Shown here piece after piece: positions 11,137-22,612 of a stretch of DNA of 64,000 nt. The first letter of the stretch is position 1, and each line of letters begins with the position of its first letter. Source of the stretch: Entoloma clypeatum (lineage: Eukaryota; Basidiomycota; Agaricomycetes; Agaricales; Entolomataceae); contig OY751487.1 of the NCBI GenBank assembly GCA_963565915.1, positions 3,968,001 to 4,032,000 on the forward strand, read 5' to 3'. The translations under genes and the position numbers were made by a program. Under the pieces are notes generated by a model. The model saw only the letters and a program-made list of their open reading frames with translations, did not search any database and was not told the DNA's origin.

Positions 11137-13378
11137 ATGACATTCTCATCAGTGGCGGAATATCAAACCGCAAGAAATGCTTTCATCAATGAAGACAGGT
11201 CGTTCCGTCGCGACCGTAACTCAACCAAGGTTCCTGCTGCTGCAGAAATCGAAGCTGATCAGATAGTACGGGAGATCCGTGCTGCAGAGGCGTCTACTAT
11301 CTGGAGACAAAACCATGAGTCTATCGCGCATCCTTTTCCCGGCATGGAATTTTTGACCGGTACTATTTGATTTTTTTTACTGACTGAGGTGCCCATTGTG
11401 ACTTCTAATGCACAGGTCGAGAAATAATCGTGAAGACAAAGGTGTTTGAGATCTTGAGTAAAGTAATACAATTATGTGTCGTGCGTCGTAACAAGCTGAT
11501 CTGCGTTCACTCTTAGATGCCGAAAGGCGCACTGCTCCACGCGCATTTAGATGCCACGGTCAACGCGTCCATCTTACTGGATCTTGCCCTTAAACAGCCC
11601 GCGCTTCATGTGCGCGTGCCCGAGAGAGTAACATCGGCCACTGTCGCCTCAGTGCTGCCTGAGTTCAAAGCTTTGGCCCCAACTGAGTTTTCCTCTGCAC
11701 CGAGCGTGACCGATGCTTCTTATGTCCCTGGAAGCTGGGTCTCCATCCAGAATGCGAGGGGATCCTTCGATACTAGTCTTGGTGGCTCGGAAGGGTTTGA
11801 TGAATGGGTTATTGGTGGATTGATGATTAACCCGACGGAAGCATACAAGACTCATAACACTGTTGAAAAGGCATGAAACCTTCCAGTTACTCGTCACACT
11901 TTTTAAACACGTATTTTTTTCTGTTTTAGATCTGGCAGAAATTCCAAAGTACATTCATCGTTTCAACCGTATGTTGCAGGTATTTTCTTACACAACCATG
12001 GCATTTTGAAACCCCCACGCAGGGTCTCATTCGCTTTGAGCCAATCTTTGCCGATTATGTCCGGGAATTTTTCAAATCGTCGATCCGGGATGGTATATGT
12101 TATATTGAGGCGCGCATCAACTTTTTTCAGAAGTATTTCGGGTTTCTCTGTGGTCCGTCATTACGAGAAGGGTTCAACTTTTGCTTCCAGGTTCATGATC
12201 GGGAAAAACGGGCAAGAAGACGTCACTCACCACGATATGTTGATCATATTTGACCGTATTATGAATGAAGTCAAAGTGGAGATGAAAGAGCAAGGTCGAG
12301 AAGGCGAGTTCATAGGTGCCAGGGTATCGATCCGCCGCGTATACGCATCGTGACCCCTGTGCTCAATTCCTTCCAGATTATATACACGACCCTCCGCTTC
12401 GTTACTCCCAAGGAACTAGAATGGTATACCGAGGATTGCATCGCTCTGAAGAAAGATTTTCCTCATTTGATTGCAGGTTCGTCTGTTCTTCAAAATCTTA
12501 CCGAGCCAAGGATTGAGTTTATCACAGGTTTTGATTTGGTAGGAAACGAGAACAATTTGAAGTCGCTTTTGTATTATGTCAAACCGTTGCTGCGGTTCCA
12601 AGAGAGGCAGAAAGAGGAAGGAGTTGATATTCCATTTTTCTTCCACGCGGGCGAAACACTGGGAGATGGCACAGATGCAGACGACAACCTTTACGATGCG
12701 ATTTTGCTGGGTACCAAACGAATTGGACATGGGTCGGTCTCCATTGCGTCACTCAAATCCTGCCTGCTTACCCTTGCAGTTTCTCTCTCGTGAAACACCC
12801 GAAGCTCGTCGAGATTTGCAGAGAAAAGGGCATCGCACTGGAAGTTTGCCCGATATCGTGCGCTCATTTCTCTGTCACGTCATCCGCGTTCTTATGATGT
12901 TCGTTTAGAAATGAAATTCTGGTGCGACTGACTATCTCCTTCCGTGGAGATATCCTTTTACTGACCTTTGGTTAGCGATTGACATCTTCTATGCCGATGC
13001 ACCCCCTCCCGATCCTCTTGAACAATGGAGTACCCGTCGCTCTGTGTTCTGATGACCCTGCGGTTTTCGGAAACCTGGGACTTACTTATGACTTCTTCCA
13101 GGTTAGTTTGATACTCGATTGTTGCTCGGCGATAATGACCCAAGTGATCCAGGTTCTGGTATCGAGTGAGATTACAGGTCTAAGCACGCTGGGTCAGTTG
13201 GCGAGGGACAGTCTGGAGGTAAACTCGAGTCCTTGCGTGCGATTGACTTGCTGAGCTAGATTATTGCTAGTACTCGAGCCTCGATCTCGGAGAGAAGCAA
13301 CGGGCGATTGAGGTTTGGGAACGACAATGGACGAGATTTATAGACGAGATCAACGGGAATTACACCGTGACGAACTAG
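11137..13378 (+). CDS. Adenosine deaminase, ADGF/CECR1 type
   Basis: A metal-dependent deaminase converting adenosine to inosine. The zinc HxH motif sits in MPKGALLHAHLDATVN. FFHAGETLGDG carries the His/Glu pair, HPKLVEICREKGIALEVCPIS follows, and LCSDDPAVFGNLGLTYDFF holds the C-terminal metal Asp. TPKELEWYTEDC and GFDLVGNE match the ADGF branch rather than short ADA. No signal peptide is evident in the N-terminal MTFSSVAEYQTARNAF, so this copy may be cytosolic, unlike secreted animal ADGFs; that is inference. Many short introns. Intron 11871-11929 is GC-AG (donor gcatga), required to join NTVEK to IWQKFQ. The stop is TAG 13376-13378. Confidence 0.85.
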
Positions 13379-13640
13379 TTATTGCTGTATGTACACGTTT
13401 GGTCAGGGTGTCACGGTGTTGCATATATCCCTCTCCGTCCACGACGTCGACCAGCAGGTGGTGCAGATAACCAAGGTATGTAGTCTTCGATGTCTACTCC
13501 ATCTTTCCTCCATCCTCGCACCCCCCTCACTCCCATTCCCGTCCATCTCTATCAGACACCCCACATATACATCCAAACCCCAAGCCATAGGCCTTCCCCC
13601 AGTCCGTTTGAGCGTTACCGTACTATAAACTAAATTGGCC

Positions 13641-15067
13641 ATGCCAGAATTTGAGTCCAATCGCAAACGGTCTCGTTCACCCTCCGACAGTGACCCTCCA
13701 AAACAGCACAAGCGTGCCAATACAGGCACTACCGCTGCTTCGAATGAAGGACCAGGCACCATAACCTCAAGCGCTCAGATTCCTTCTGCAGATGTGACCA
13801 TGACGGATGCGCCCATCGGCGCCGAAGAAAACCCTGGATCAACTCCAGGTTCCAATCATGGTCAGGCCAAGAGTGGGAAGTCGGACGATGGCAAAAGTTC
13901 TTCTCGTGGCGCAAAGGCGAACTCTGCAATTACCTCCGGAGAACCGTCCTCGTCGACTTCTGGGTCTGCGCCATCTGCAAACATCCACATGCGCTGTTTG
14001 ATCGTTACCCAAGACGCATCCATCATCATTGGGAAAGGCGGGTCGCATGTTAATGAGATTCGCGAAAAGAGTGGTGCACGTGTGATGGTATCTGAGAGTA
14101 TACCCGGAAATCCGGAACGGATTCTGAACGTCAGTGGGCCTCTTGATGCAGTTTCGAAGGTTGGCCTCTATTCCATATACAGCATCCGAGAGGGTCCTGA
14201 ACTATCTGCTAGGCTTTTGGCCTCATTGTCCGTCGCATCAACGACGAGCCCTTTGATGTACCTTCTGTCCCAGGCAGTCGAGCTGTGACGATCAAATTTA
14301 TGATTCCCAACTCACGCATGGGTTCGGTCATTGGAAAGCAAGGCTCCAAGATCAAAGAAATACAAGATGCAAGTGGTGCACGGTTGAACGCAAGCGAAGG
14401 GATGCTTCCAGGTTCCACAGAAGTAGGTTATCATGGGTTCAAGGATAATGTTCTCATTGACCGAGGTTGTTGTGTCCTGTCAAGCGTGTTCTCAGCGTCG
14501 CTGGAGTCGCTGACGCTATACACATCGCAACATACTATATTGGCAATATCCTTATTGAAGCTCAAGAAAGAACGCCATCCTCTTCTTCTCATTCCAGTTA
14601 CCGCCCTTCCAGCAATTCCCGTCGACCTCTCTATCAAGGCTCTTCTTATGTCCCTGGTTACAGCAATCTCCAGCCTCCGTATGGATCCGCACCTCCTCCA
14701 CCACAGCACAATCCACCCCAACAATTACAAACCCAGCAAATTTATATTCCAAATGATCTCGTTGGGTGCATCATCGGGAAAGGAGGTAGTAAGATCAACG
14801 AGATACGACATATGAGCGCGAGTCAGATCAAGATCATGGAGCCCGGCGCAGTAGGTGTGGGGATCAATGGCGCACCTGCCCCGGCTGGCGGGGAAGGAGA
14901 AAGACTGGTTGTCATTACAGGTCAACCTGCCAATATTTCTATGGCTGTTCAACTGTTGTACCATGTAGGTTCTCCCTTCCTTGAGTATCGCACGTCACTG
15001 ATTTGCTTCTCAGCGCTTGGAACAAGAGAAACAGAAACAGCTTCGCGCACAATCAAATCCTGCGTGA
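13641..15067 (+). CDS. Triple KH-domain RNA-binding protein (PCBP/hnRNP K-like, Rnc1-like)
   Basis: Binds C-rich or structured RNA. A charged, Ser/Gly-rich N-terminus of about 115 residues precedes three KH domains with intact GXXG loops: IIGKGGSHVNEIREKSGA, VIGKQGSKIKEIQDASGA and IIGKGGSKINEIRHMSAS. A Ser/Pro/Tyr-rich linker separates KH2 from KH3. Introns 14160-14212, 14423-14484 and 14965-15013 each restore a domain (for example DAVSK to AFGLIVRRI). The protein ends RLEQEKQKQLRAQSNPA. This architecture matches fungal Rnc1/Pbp2-type proteins, which regulate mRNA stability. The exact orthologue is inferred. Confidence 0.88.
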
Positions 15068-15275
15068 TGTTACATACAGCTCGTTTTTTTTTTCAAGCGG
15101 TAGAGAAGCATGCTTTGTGATTTGCTGTATTGTTCACTATGTTCAAACCTCATGTCCCTCCATTGTCGACCGTCCTGCATCGAAATATGTTTTCGAAACA
15201 AATTATTGTAAACAAGCTGGTTCTCTCATGCTAGTTATGTAATCAGGCATCCAAATTTTGGGTGTCTCGATAGAC

Positions 15276-16405
15276 ATGGCCTCCATTCTCAAGGCGCAAA
15301 AGGCAAATTCTTCAACGATCGGAGAAAAGGCGAAGGGGAAGAGGAAAGAAGATGCTATGGACGTGGACGATGGCGTTGAAGCCAAACCGGTAAAGAAGCT
15401 GAAAAACAAGCAACGCGTCCTGCTGCTATCTTCGCGCGGAATAACTCAACGCATGAGACATCTCATGAGCGACCTTGAGGCCCTGTTGCCGCAGACGAAA
15501 AAAGGTGTGTTACCTGAATCTCCGCCGCGTTCGACAAAATTGATACAGTTATCAAGATTCAAAACTCGATTCAAAATCGCAGCTACACCTTCTTCCTGAA
15601 CTCGCGGACCTGCACAATTGTAACAATACGCTTTATTTCGAGGCACGACGCCATGAAGACCTATACCTCTGGGCAGCGAAAACCCCGAACGGACCCAGCA
15701 TAAAAATGCATGTGCAGAACGTGCATACGATGGACGAATTAAAAATGACAGGAAATTGCCTGAAAGGAAGTCGTGGATTGCTGAGCTTTGACAAAGGATT
15801 CGACGAGACGGAGTGGGGCCTTTTGACCAAGGAAGTGTTTACACACGTAAGTTCCCATCGTCCTAGAATATTTGAAGCAGAGAATGATGCTATCGTTCAA
15901 GATTTTTGGCGTTCCTTCCACGGCAAGAAGGGCGAAACCATTCATAGACCACATTTTGACTTTTTCGATCTTGGATTCGAAGATATGGTTCCGTAATTTC
16001 CAGGTTGGTAGCCTTCGTTTTTATATATCAGAAACATAACGAGCATCGTTCTCCAAGATCATCGAGAAGGACCCTTCACAGCCGAATGGACCGCCGCAAA
16101 CAACGCTTGTTGAGATCGGTCCGCGGTTCGTGCTCACGCCGATTCGTATCTTCGAAGGCGCGTTTGGCGGCCCGACAGTATTTTCCAACCCTGGTCAGTG
16201 GCCCATCCCATTGTTCCGTCATGCCCCTGATTGATGCGGTTTTTTTCAAGAATTCATAACGCCCTCTGCGGTTCGTTCAGCGTTGAGGAGACAACAAGGT
16301 GGGAAGTACAATGATCGCAAGGACGCTGAGGAGGCAGGATTGAGAAGGAAGCAAGCGCGCAAAAGAGGAGAGGATGAATTGGCTGTATCCAAGGTCTTTG
16401 CATGA
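15276..16405 (+). CDS. BRX1: Ribosome biogenesis protein BRX1 (Brix domain)
   Basis: A nucleolar factor for 60S subunit assembly. A short Lys-rich N-terminus leads to KQRVLLLSSRGITQRMRHLM, the start of the Brix domain. It is followed by ADLHNCNNTLYFEARRHEDL, WAAKTPNGPSIKMHVQNVHT, GNCLKGSRGLLSFDK and VEIGPRFVLTPIRIFEGAFG, all close to the BRX1 family pattern. Introns are 15505-15556, 15847-15901, 16004-16057 and 16194-16250. The tail is Lys/Arg-rich and ends in AVSKVFA. Length (about 300 residues) is usual for the family. Confidence 0.93.
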
Positions 16406-16859
16406 TTGTCGTGGATGTTTTGGACCTACAAAATATGTACTGATTGAGGTAGAGAACAATGGCAAGGGCTGAAAGGATGCTTGGACAAAAGGATATCCGG
16501 AAGAGGAATAATATCGACCCGTCATTCGACGCCCATCGCCATCGCTTTGCCTTCACAAACCGCCTTTTGTTCTTCGTACCATTATTTACCGACATGGTCA
16601 TCTCTTCGCCTGGCATGGCGGGGTAGAAATCGTCCCTGCCTTTGAGGCTCTCATCATGCATGGAGGGGCAGATCCTGCGTAAGTTTAGCGCTGCCCACCC
16701 AGACAGAGTCCTCACGCCAGAGACTGGATGCTCTTCAGCTCGGATATACTCCATCACGCGAGAGATCGCGCCTTCTCAACATGTCGAGTTGACCAATGAA
16801 GGGCACGAGGATTCCGAAGAACCCTGTATACATCCCCTCATTCTAATCCACCACAAGTT

Positions 16860-18164
16860 TCTCACAAACGCGATCAGGTATATGGAACGTTGTGTACAAC
16901 CTACCTATTCCTGGCTGGCTTCCCGAAACCTCAACTTTCGGCCCTGAGGACTTTGGCATCCGATACAAATTATTTGCCGATGCGAAGTTTTGTCATATCG
17001 GCGACGATCAAAGGGGTTCCTGACCTCTGGCAACGTTCTGCGCGCCTTTCCGCTCTCGACTGAAGTCAGATGCCCAGAAGGGAATCATCCTGAGACGACT
17101 TATTTCTTCGCCTGAGGATTATTTGAACTCCTCTCGTACGTTCTAAGTCAGAAGCCTTGGCACATCGGTTGAGATCGGCAAACCCGAGATTCCTGTCGAG
17201 ATCCTATCCAAAATACAGATCCTTGCATCCGTACCGCACTACGTGAACCTCGACAGTGGACATCTCCCTCTGACAATACGGATGCGCACAGGGGGTCTGC
17301 ATATTTCCGAGTGTCGAAGGATACAGGTGAATGCTCTTTCTGCCGATATCATTCAGCAAGAAAAATGCCAGTAAGGCGCCATCCTTTCTCTTTGATGCAA
17401 CATCTTCACTTATAGGTTTCTAGATAGAACGTGCCCTTCATCGGCCTATACGAGCCGTAATCCTTTCCCTCCTCGTTCGCAACAACCACCGATTTTACCG
17501 CTGCGCATTGCGCATCCTTTCAGTGCTGTATATAACATGAAACTGTTGAAGCGTCGTCCCGCTCTTTTTCTCTATTGCCACCTGGAGAGAAAAAACCACA
17601 TTCCCTCGGTGAAAATAATTAGTCTTTCATGAACGATGCCGACAAGTCCATGTCGCCAACATGGTACACGTTAGAAATGACGCTCCCTTTCCTCCGCTGC
17701 GCCCCAGAGGACGGATCTAACGGCAAGGCCGATGACTGGGCTGGTTGTCCCGTTCTGCGCCCCAGCATCATCTCGCCGCTTGTTACCGTACAGCACGAGT
17801 TATCCATCCAGCTATTGTGCTCATACGACTTGCCACATTTTTGCGGGGTGGCAAAGGAAACACTCGGTTTTACTGTTCCTGTCCGCTTTGCCCACTGTCC
17901 GCCAGATCCTCGGAGACTCAGCTCCTAGCCAACAACGCGGAAATCCCATCATGTGGACCATCTCTTCCTGTCTCGCCCTTGTATGGACAGAGTCTGCCGG
18001 CGACTGTATTCGATCGAAACGGCGACCGCAAGATTGACTACTCCGTTCCTCTGCCCCTATACACCCCATATTCGTCCAACCACCCGTCCACACTCGACTT
18101 TGACACCGCATGCGAAGAACCGGGGGAGTCAGAGTCCTTGCTATCTACCCAATTCATATCCTGA
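16860..18164 (+). pseudogene. Decayed arrestin-like gene (recognisable C-terminal half)
   Basis: Long stretches read like a real protein: YNLPIPGWLPETSTFGPEDF, CAPFRSRLK, VEILSKIQILASVPHYV, LPLTIRMRTGG, SPTWYTLEMTLPF and NGDRKIDYSVPLPLYTP. From memory these resemble arrestin-domain proteins common in Agaricomycetes. The frame is broken. In one continuous frame, TGA at 17021-17023 and TAA at 17144-17146 interrupt conserved-looking sequence. No intron of workable length removes the TAA. The segment before SPTWYTL needs a frame change near 17545-17640, and the tail (NGDRK...) lies in another frame from the VPVRFAHCPPDP segment without an obvious intron. One normal intron (about 17371-17415) is retained, so it is not a processed copy. 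The 5' half (16406-16860) is not resolved. Family call is tentative. Confidence 0.45.
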
Positions 18165-18468
18165 ACTTGACAGCCCTCTATACATCTTCTTCTTTTTCTC
18201 TTCCTCTTTCTTTTTGGCGGACGATCAATATCCCGCGAGACGGTCCTTTACAACGAGATTTGAGCACATCTTTATTTCGAAAGCATGATAAGTATCAATG
18301 ATAACATGTAGTGAGAAGGGTGGTCACGTGGAGACGCGTTTGTTTTGTCAAACATCATGTCCGACGATGACTTGGGTTCGTGCTCCTCTTCTTCCAGTTG
18401 AAAACAGAAGATACATGTACTCATAGCTAGATCAATAAGAACTAGGCGGTCTCGCACCAACCACTCCC
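18165..18468. other. Intergenic, promoter side of the CSM1-like gene
   Basis: About 300 bp beginning with a pyrimidine tract (18185-18215). No gene, RNA or defined element recognised. Confidence 0.6.
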
Positions 18469-20012
18469 ATGGCTCCCATCAAAAGAGGGAATGCAGCCCG
18501 CCCCACCAAACCGAGCAGCCGCGCTGAACCCGGTCCTTCAAAGCCCAAGACCACTGGCCGAAAACGCCCGGCCCCTCCTTCAGACTCAGAAATCGAAGAA
18601 GTACATCGGGATGTTGATTCCTCTGAGGTCGCGCAACCTGGTCGCAGAGCAGCATCTCAGACGGAACCGTCTCAAGTAAATGGAAAGCGCAAAGGGAGGG
18701 CGAAGGCCCCATCGTCGAAAGCTGCGCGACAACCTCCACCACATGAACCGATTGTCATAGACGCAAGCCCCGTTGAAATTTTGGAGGACGAGGAACTGGA
18801 GGATGAGGTGGCCGAATTTGAGGCTGTTCAGACTGGCAGAAAAAACAAGGCGCAAACATCCACCACGCGGCCTAGTAAAGGTGACGAACCTTTGAGGCTA
18901 AGAGAGCAACTTCGCCGGGTGCGTTTGCACGTTTGACTTCCATTTATGATGCGCAAGTCATTGAACTGTCTTCAAGGCAGAGGCTCAGGTTGAGGCTCTA
19001 TCACGCCAACTTGAAGAGGTGTTCCAAGTGCGAGAGACAGAAGCTGAGCAGCTGCTAAACCAACAGGCCCTCCAGTACGAAGCCCAATTACAAGGTTTGC
19101 TTCCCAGTTTCTTTGCATGTATAAACACCCTCTAAAACTACATTGCGCAATAGCGCAGGAAATACTAATAAAGGAGTTGACAAAACAGACGAAAATGAAG
19201 GAACCCCTCATGCGTTCGGGCAGCACCTCCGTCCTCAACCTAATGACACGTGAAGCGGCTGACGAGGAAAAGAAAACGATCGAGGAGGACGTGGGGCGGT
19301 GGAAAAACCTGGCAGTCGAGCGACAGAAAACTATTGAAGAGCATAAGGCAAGCATTCGCGAACTGCAGCAAATAGGTCTGCTTTCAATCATTACGCCTTA
19401 TGCTGTTGCTCATCATTTTTCCTTGCATAGAAAAGGATCTTCGATTCGAGCTGAAAGCCGAAATCGATCGATCAAACACTCTTGCTGCAAAGGCATCCAA
19501 AGTTCCCGGTTCCGCGCAGCGTAACGGCCGTCCAGGCGGAGTAGACGATCCCAAGCAAACACAAGTCATGCGATTTTATGAGGACATGACGAATATCATT
19601 GTTCCTAACATCAAAGCGTCTAAAGGAAAATATCTTGACTTGGATGAATGGGTGTTGTCTTGCGTCTATACCCACAATGACCCCGGCAATACAACTGATT
19701 CCGATGTTCCCAGAAGTAAGTCGTTTAACACCTTCAAGAGTTATACATATGAAATGCGAATCAGGCTTGAACTTCACCTTACGATGTTGTTATGATGAAC
19801 CAGCGTCAGCTGGGCCTATCTCTTCGAAAGATCAACTTGTGCCCACCGTCAATTACATACCCCTCGCTCTGGACAAAGAACCTCCTAGTTTTGTTGAAAA
19901 ACTGGAATTTTTAGGCTCCCCATTTACTTTCGGTCGTGATCAGCTTGCTCTCTTCCTTAAAACCATACACGCAAACATGGGAGAAGCCATACGGGGGGAT
20001 GAAAATGAGTGA
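18469..20012 (+). CDS. Monopolin/kinetochore subunit CSM1/PCS1-like
   Basis: The first 150 or so residues are basic and disordered (nuclear-signal-like KRKGRAKAP). A coiled coil follows (AEAQVEALSRQLEEVFQVRE, then REAADEEKKTIEEDVGRWKN and AVERQKTIEEHKASIRELQQ). A C-terminal globular domain contains VMRFYEDMTNIIVPNIKASK, LNFTLRCCYDEP and ALFLKTIHANMGEAI. Coiled coil plus this type of C-terminal domain is the layout of Csm1/Pcs1, which crosslinks microtubule attachment sites at kinetochores and acts at rDNA. At least four introns are implied (near 18919, 19095, 19375 and 19715). It ends about 90 bp from the stop of the convergent asparaginase gene. Family assignment is by layout and the LNFTL block. 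Confidence 0.65.
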
Positions 20013-20101
20013 TTTGGCTACCGTGATATATGTTGATTTATATGATACCACCATCTAGTATGTAGGGTTTCGAACTTTTTTTTGTCTCGGCGTGCGTCCA
20101 A

Positions 20102-22560
20102 TCAAGTTGTGGACGTTGGTTGTGAACCGTCCGATATCTTCACGCCAGTCTTTGACCAGATTCGCAGACTAGTCTCGGTACGGCTGAGGGATGCATCTTT
20201 GGCGCCGAGAGCGGCAAAGGGTTCATCGAAACCTCCCAGTGTAGCCCCTGCTTGCACAAGCGTGTCAACTGTACCTTCGTGTCCCTGTCGAGCCGCCTAT
20301 AATATGCACATGAGTTGCAAGCATATGATAACATTTAGAGATGTATCCAAACATACATAATATAATGCAGTATGTCCAAGAATATCCCGGAGATGAACGA
20401 GCGCGCCTGAGCGAAGCAAGAGATTGACACATTCTGTGCTGCCATTGAGGCTGGCAACATGAAGCGGCGTCTGACGCGTCCCGGGATCGAGACAACTCAC
20501 CAGACCGCCAGCAATGTTGAGCCCGCTTCCGGAATCATAGGCCGCTACGGCCGTGAGACAGAACCTAAGACCCGCCAGATCATTTCTGGCAGCTGCGAGA
20601 TGGACGAGGAATGGAATCAGAACGGCTTCAGTGTTGGCGACCTCGGCTGCCGTCCAGGACCACGACGCGGCCACTTCTTTAGTTGTGGTGTCAGGAGAAT
20701 TAGGCGGGGCGGAAATGGTGAGCTGTGGAGACTGAGACGGGGGCGGCAGCAGGCGGACGAATTCGGATAGGACGCTATGGATTTTGTCAAAGTTCTTATC
20801 TGGTTGACTCGGGGCGGAGTGGGAAGGTCGAGTTAGCTCTCCGCGTAAAGGCGATGTCATGAGTTCACGGATCTGTGCGGTTGAAAGCTCCGGCTTTGAC
20901 AGGAGGTAGCTGAGTTTAGTGAGTGCACACTTGAGTAGAATGAGCGGTCACAACAACGGTCCAGATTATGAATGACGATATGCATACCTCGGGAGTCATA
21001 TCGCCACCAGGAACGACGCCGGCTTGAAGCATCGTTCTCCCGGTTTCATACGCATCCGAGACGGAACCTTTTGCACATTGGGTAATAGCTACGACGACAA
21101 CGCCGCGATCGCACGCCTCCTTAAGCGCTTGCATTAGATCCGCACGTTGTGGCGCATTCCCTGCTCCAAAAGTTTCGAGAACCACTCCACGAATTGCTGG
21201 CATAAAGAAGGCTTTAACGATATCACCTGAAATCCCAGGGAACAAGCGCAAAGTGGCAACATGAGGGCACATTTCTATGGACCATGCAAAGTCACCATAC
21301 TAAGAGAGAAAAACGAAAATGCCGATATAATGATTACCTTTATGAGCACGGAAGCGGCGGAGGCTTGTTTGTCGTAGTACATCGTTCCAGCTAACGATAA
21401 TCTCAATGCCAACTGTGCGACTGTGAGCTTCAAATCAAATAGGATGTTGTTTCGAGCTGACCATTGACTAAAGGGGGGAAATTGGGACTATTGAACGCGC
21501 TCAGATCGTACGAAGACATCTTGGATACCCTGTTTCCGCGGTATAAAGTGTGATTAAAGTAGAGACAACATTCTATAGATAGTTAGGGTCAAGAAACACG
21601 TTACAGTGCAATTGGATTACCTGGTATAATGTAATGACCGGCGATGGTAAGTGCCCCCATGAAATTATCCACGGCATCGTTTCGTAGCTGGGACATGGGT
21701 ATCTGTGCCCCTGTCAAAATCTGAACAAGTTAAGAAGAGTGTCGGAACGAGCATGTAATTCTAGTCCTACCACAGTCTTTCCGAGGTCCTCTAACATAAA
21801 ACTCAAGGCACTAGAGGTATATGCCATGGTATCAGTGCCATGAAGAACGAGAAAGGCGTCAAAGTGGTAGTTCAATTCGATCTCAGTCGCGATGCGGACC
21901 CAATCTGAGCATGATCAGGTCATATCAAATGGCAATATTCTCAGTTTCGAGATGATCTACCGGCGATTTCGAGATTGCTGCTGTCTAATAAAGGATTCCA
22001 CTATTTTCCTCAGGTAAGAAAAAACAATTTTGTCGCAGGCTGACCTGCGACATACTTCGAGCATTGCGTAACGGATTGACTTGCGTCCGGTGCCGCCGGG
22101 AACAGCACTGTAAGGGGTGACTAGGGTTGGGAGATGGGCCTCATACACGTCAGAGATTTTGACGCAGGTAGGTTGTTTCTTCTGATCTGAAGCTGGGGAA
22201 GCTGAGGCGCCTATCGGTCTTGATGAGCGCACAAGGAGAGTTCTCTGGGGCTGGATCGGTGTTGCTGAACCAGAGGAGTGAGGAGTAGTCCTTTCGCTTG
22301 CGCTGCTCCAGTCTCGAAACCCTTGGACGGAAGTAGCATTGGAAAAGAGAGAGTCTTTCTGTGGATCATGGAAACGGTTCTGGCTCCTGAGGGTCTCGGT
22401 CAAGAAGTATGGCTCGGGAACGTATCCTTGGTGGCCGACAAGCATGCCGATGGTGCCACCTAGTAATCAAGGTGAAATTAGGAGTGGGTTAGAAGATCTA
22501 GCACATGCCTGTATAGATGACGAGGACGCGGGACTCATCGGCAGCCTGTGAGGGTTCCAT
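20102..22560 (-). CDS. Type I L-asparaginase with C-terminal ankyrin repeats
   Basis: Hydrolyses asparagine to aspartate and ammonia. The N-terminal catalytic motif VLVIYTGGTIGML forms only after removing intron 22460-22508, a GC-AG intron. The second motif, FLVLHGTDTMAYTSSALSFM, carries the other catalytic Thr/Asp. LTGAQIPMSQLRNDAVDNF and RGVVLETFGAGNAP follow. After a linker come ankyrin units (TPLHVASLNGSTECVNLLLR, LHLRDILGHTALYYAARQGH, GTVDTLVQAGATL). The same architecture is known in animal ASPG (60-kDa lysophospholipase/asparaginase). A Ser/Pro-rich insert of about 90 residues interrupts the catalytic domain early (around residues 35-125). Start ATG is 22558-22560, 52 bp from the TRP5 start. 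Confidence 0.85.
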
Positions 22561-22612
22561 GAAGGAAGTAATAAGGACAGATGATAAATCATAAATTTCA
22601 GATCTTACCTCG
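22561..22612. promoter_or_regulatory. 52-bp divergent gap, asparaginase / TRP5
   Basis: Two divergent amino-acid-metabolism genes share this gap, so transcription start sites must be very close or overlap the coding regions. No GCN4-like TGACTC site is visible in the gap. Confidence 0.45.

Noticed and set aside
16254..16757. Minus-strand ORF of 167 codons opposite the BRX1 3' end
   Set aside because: It runs antisense to the conserved BRX1 last exon, carries no domain and has no splice or start support.
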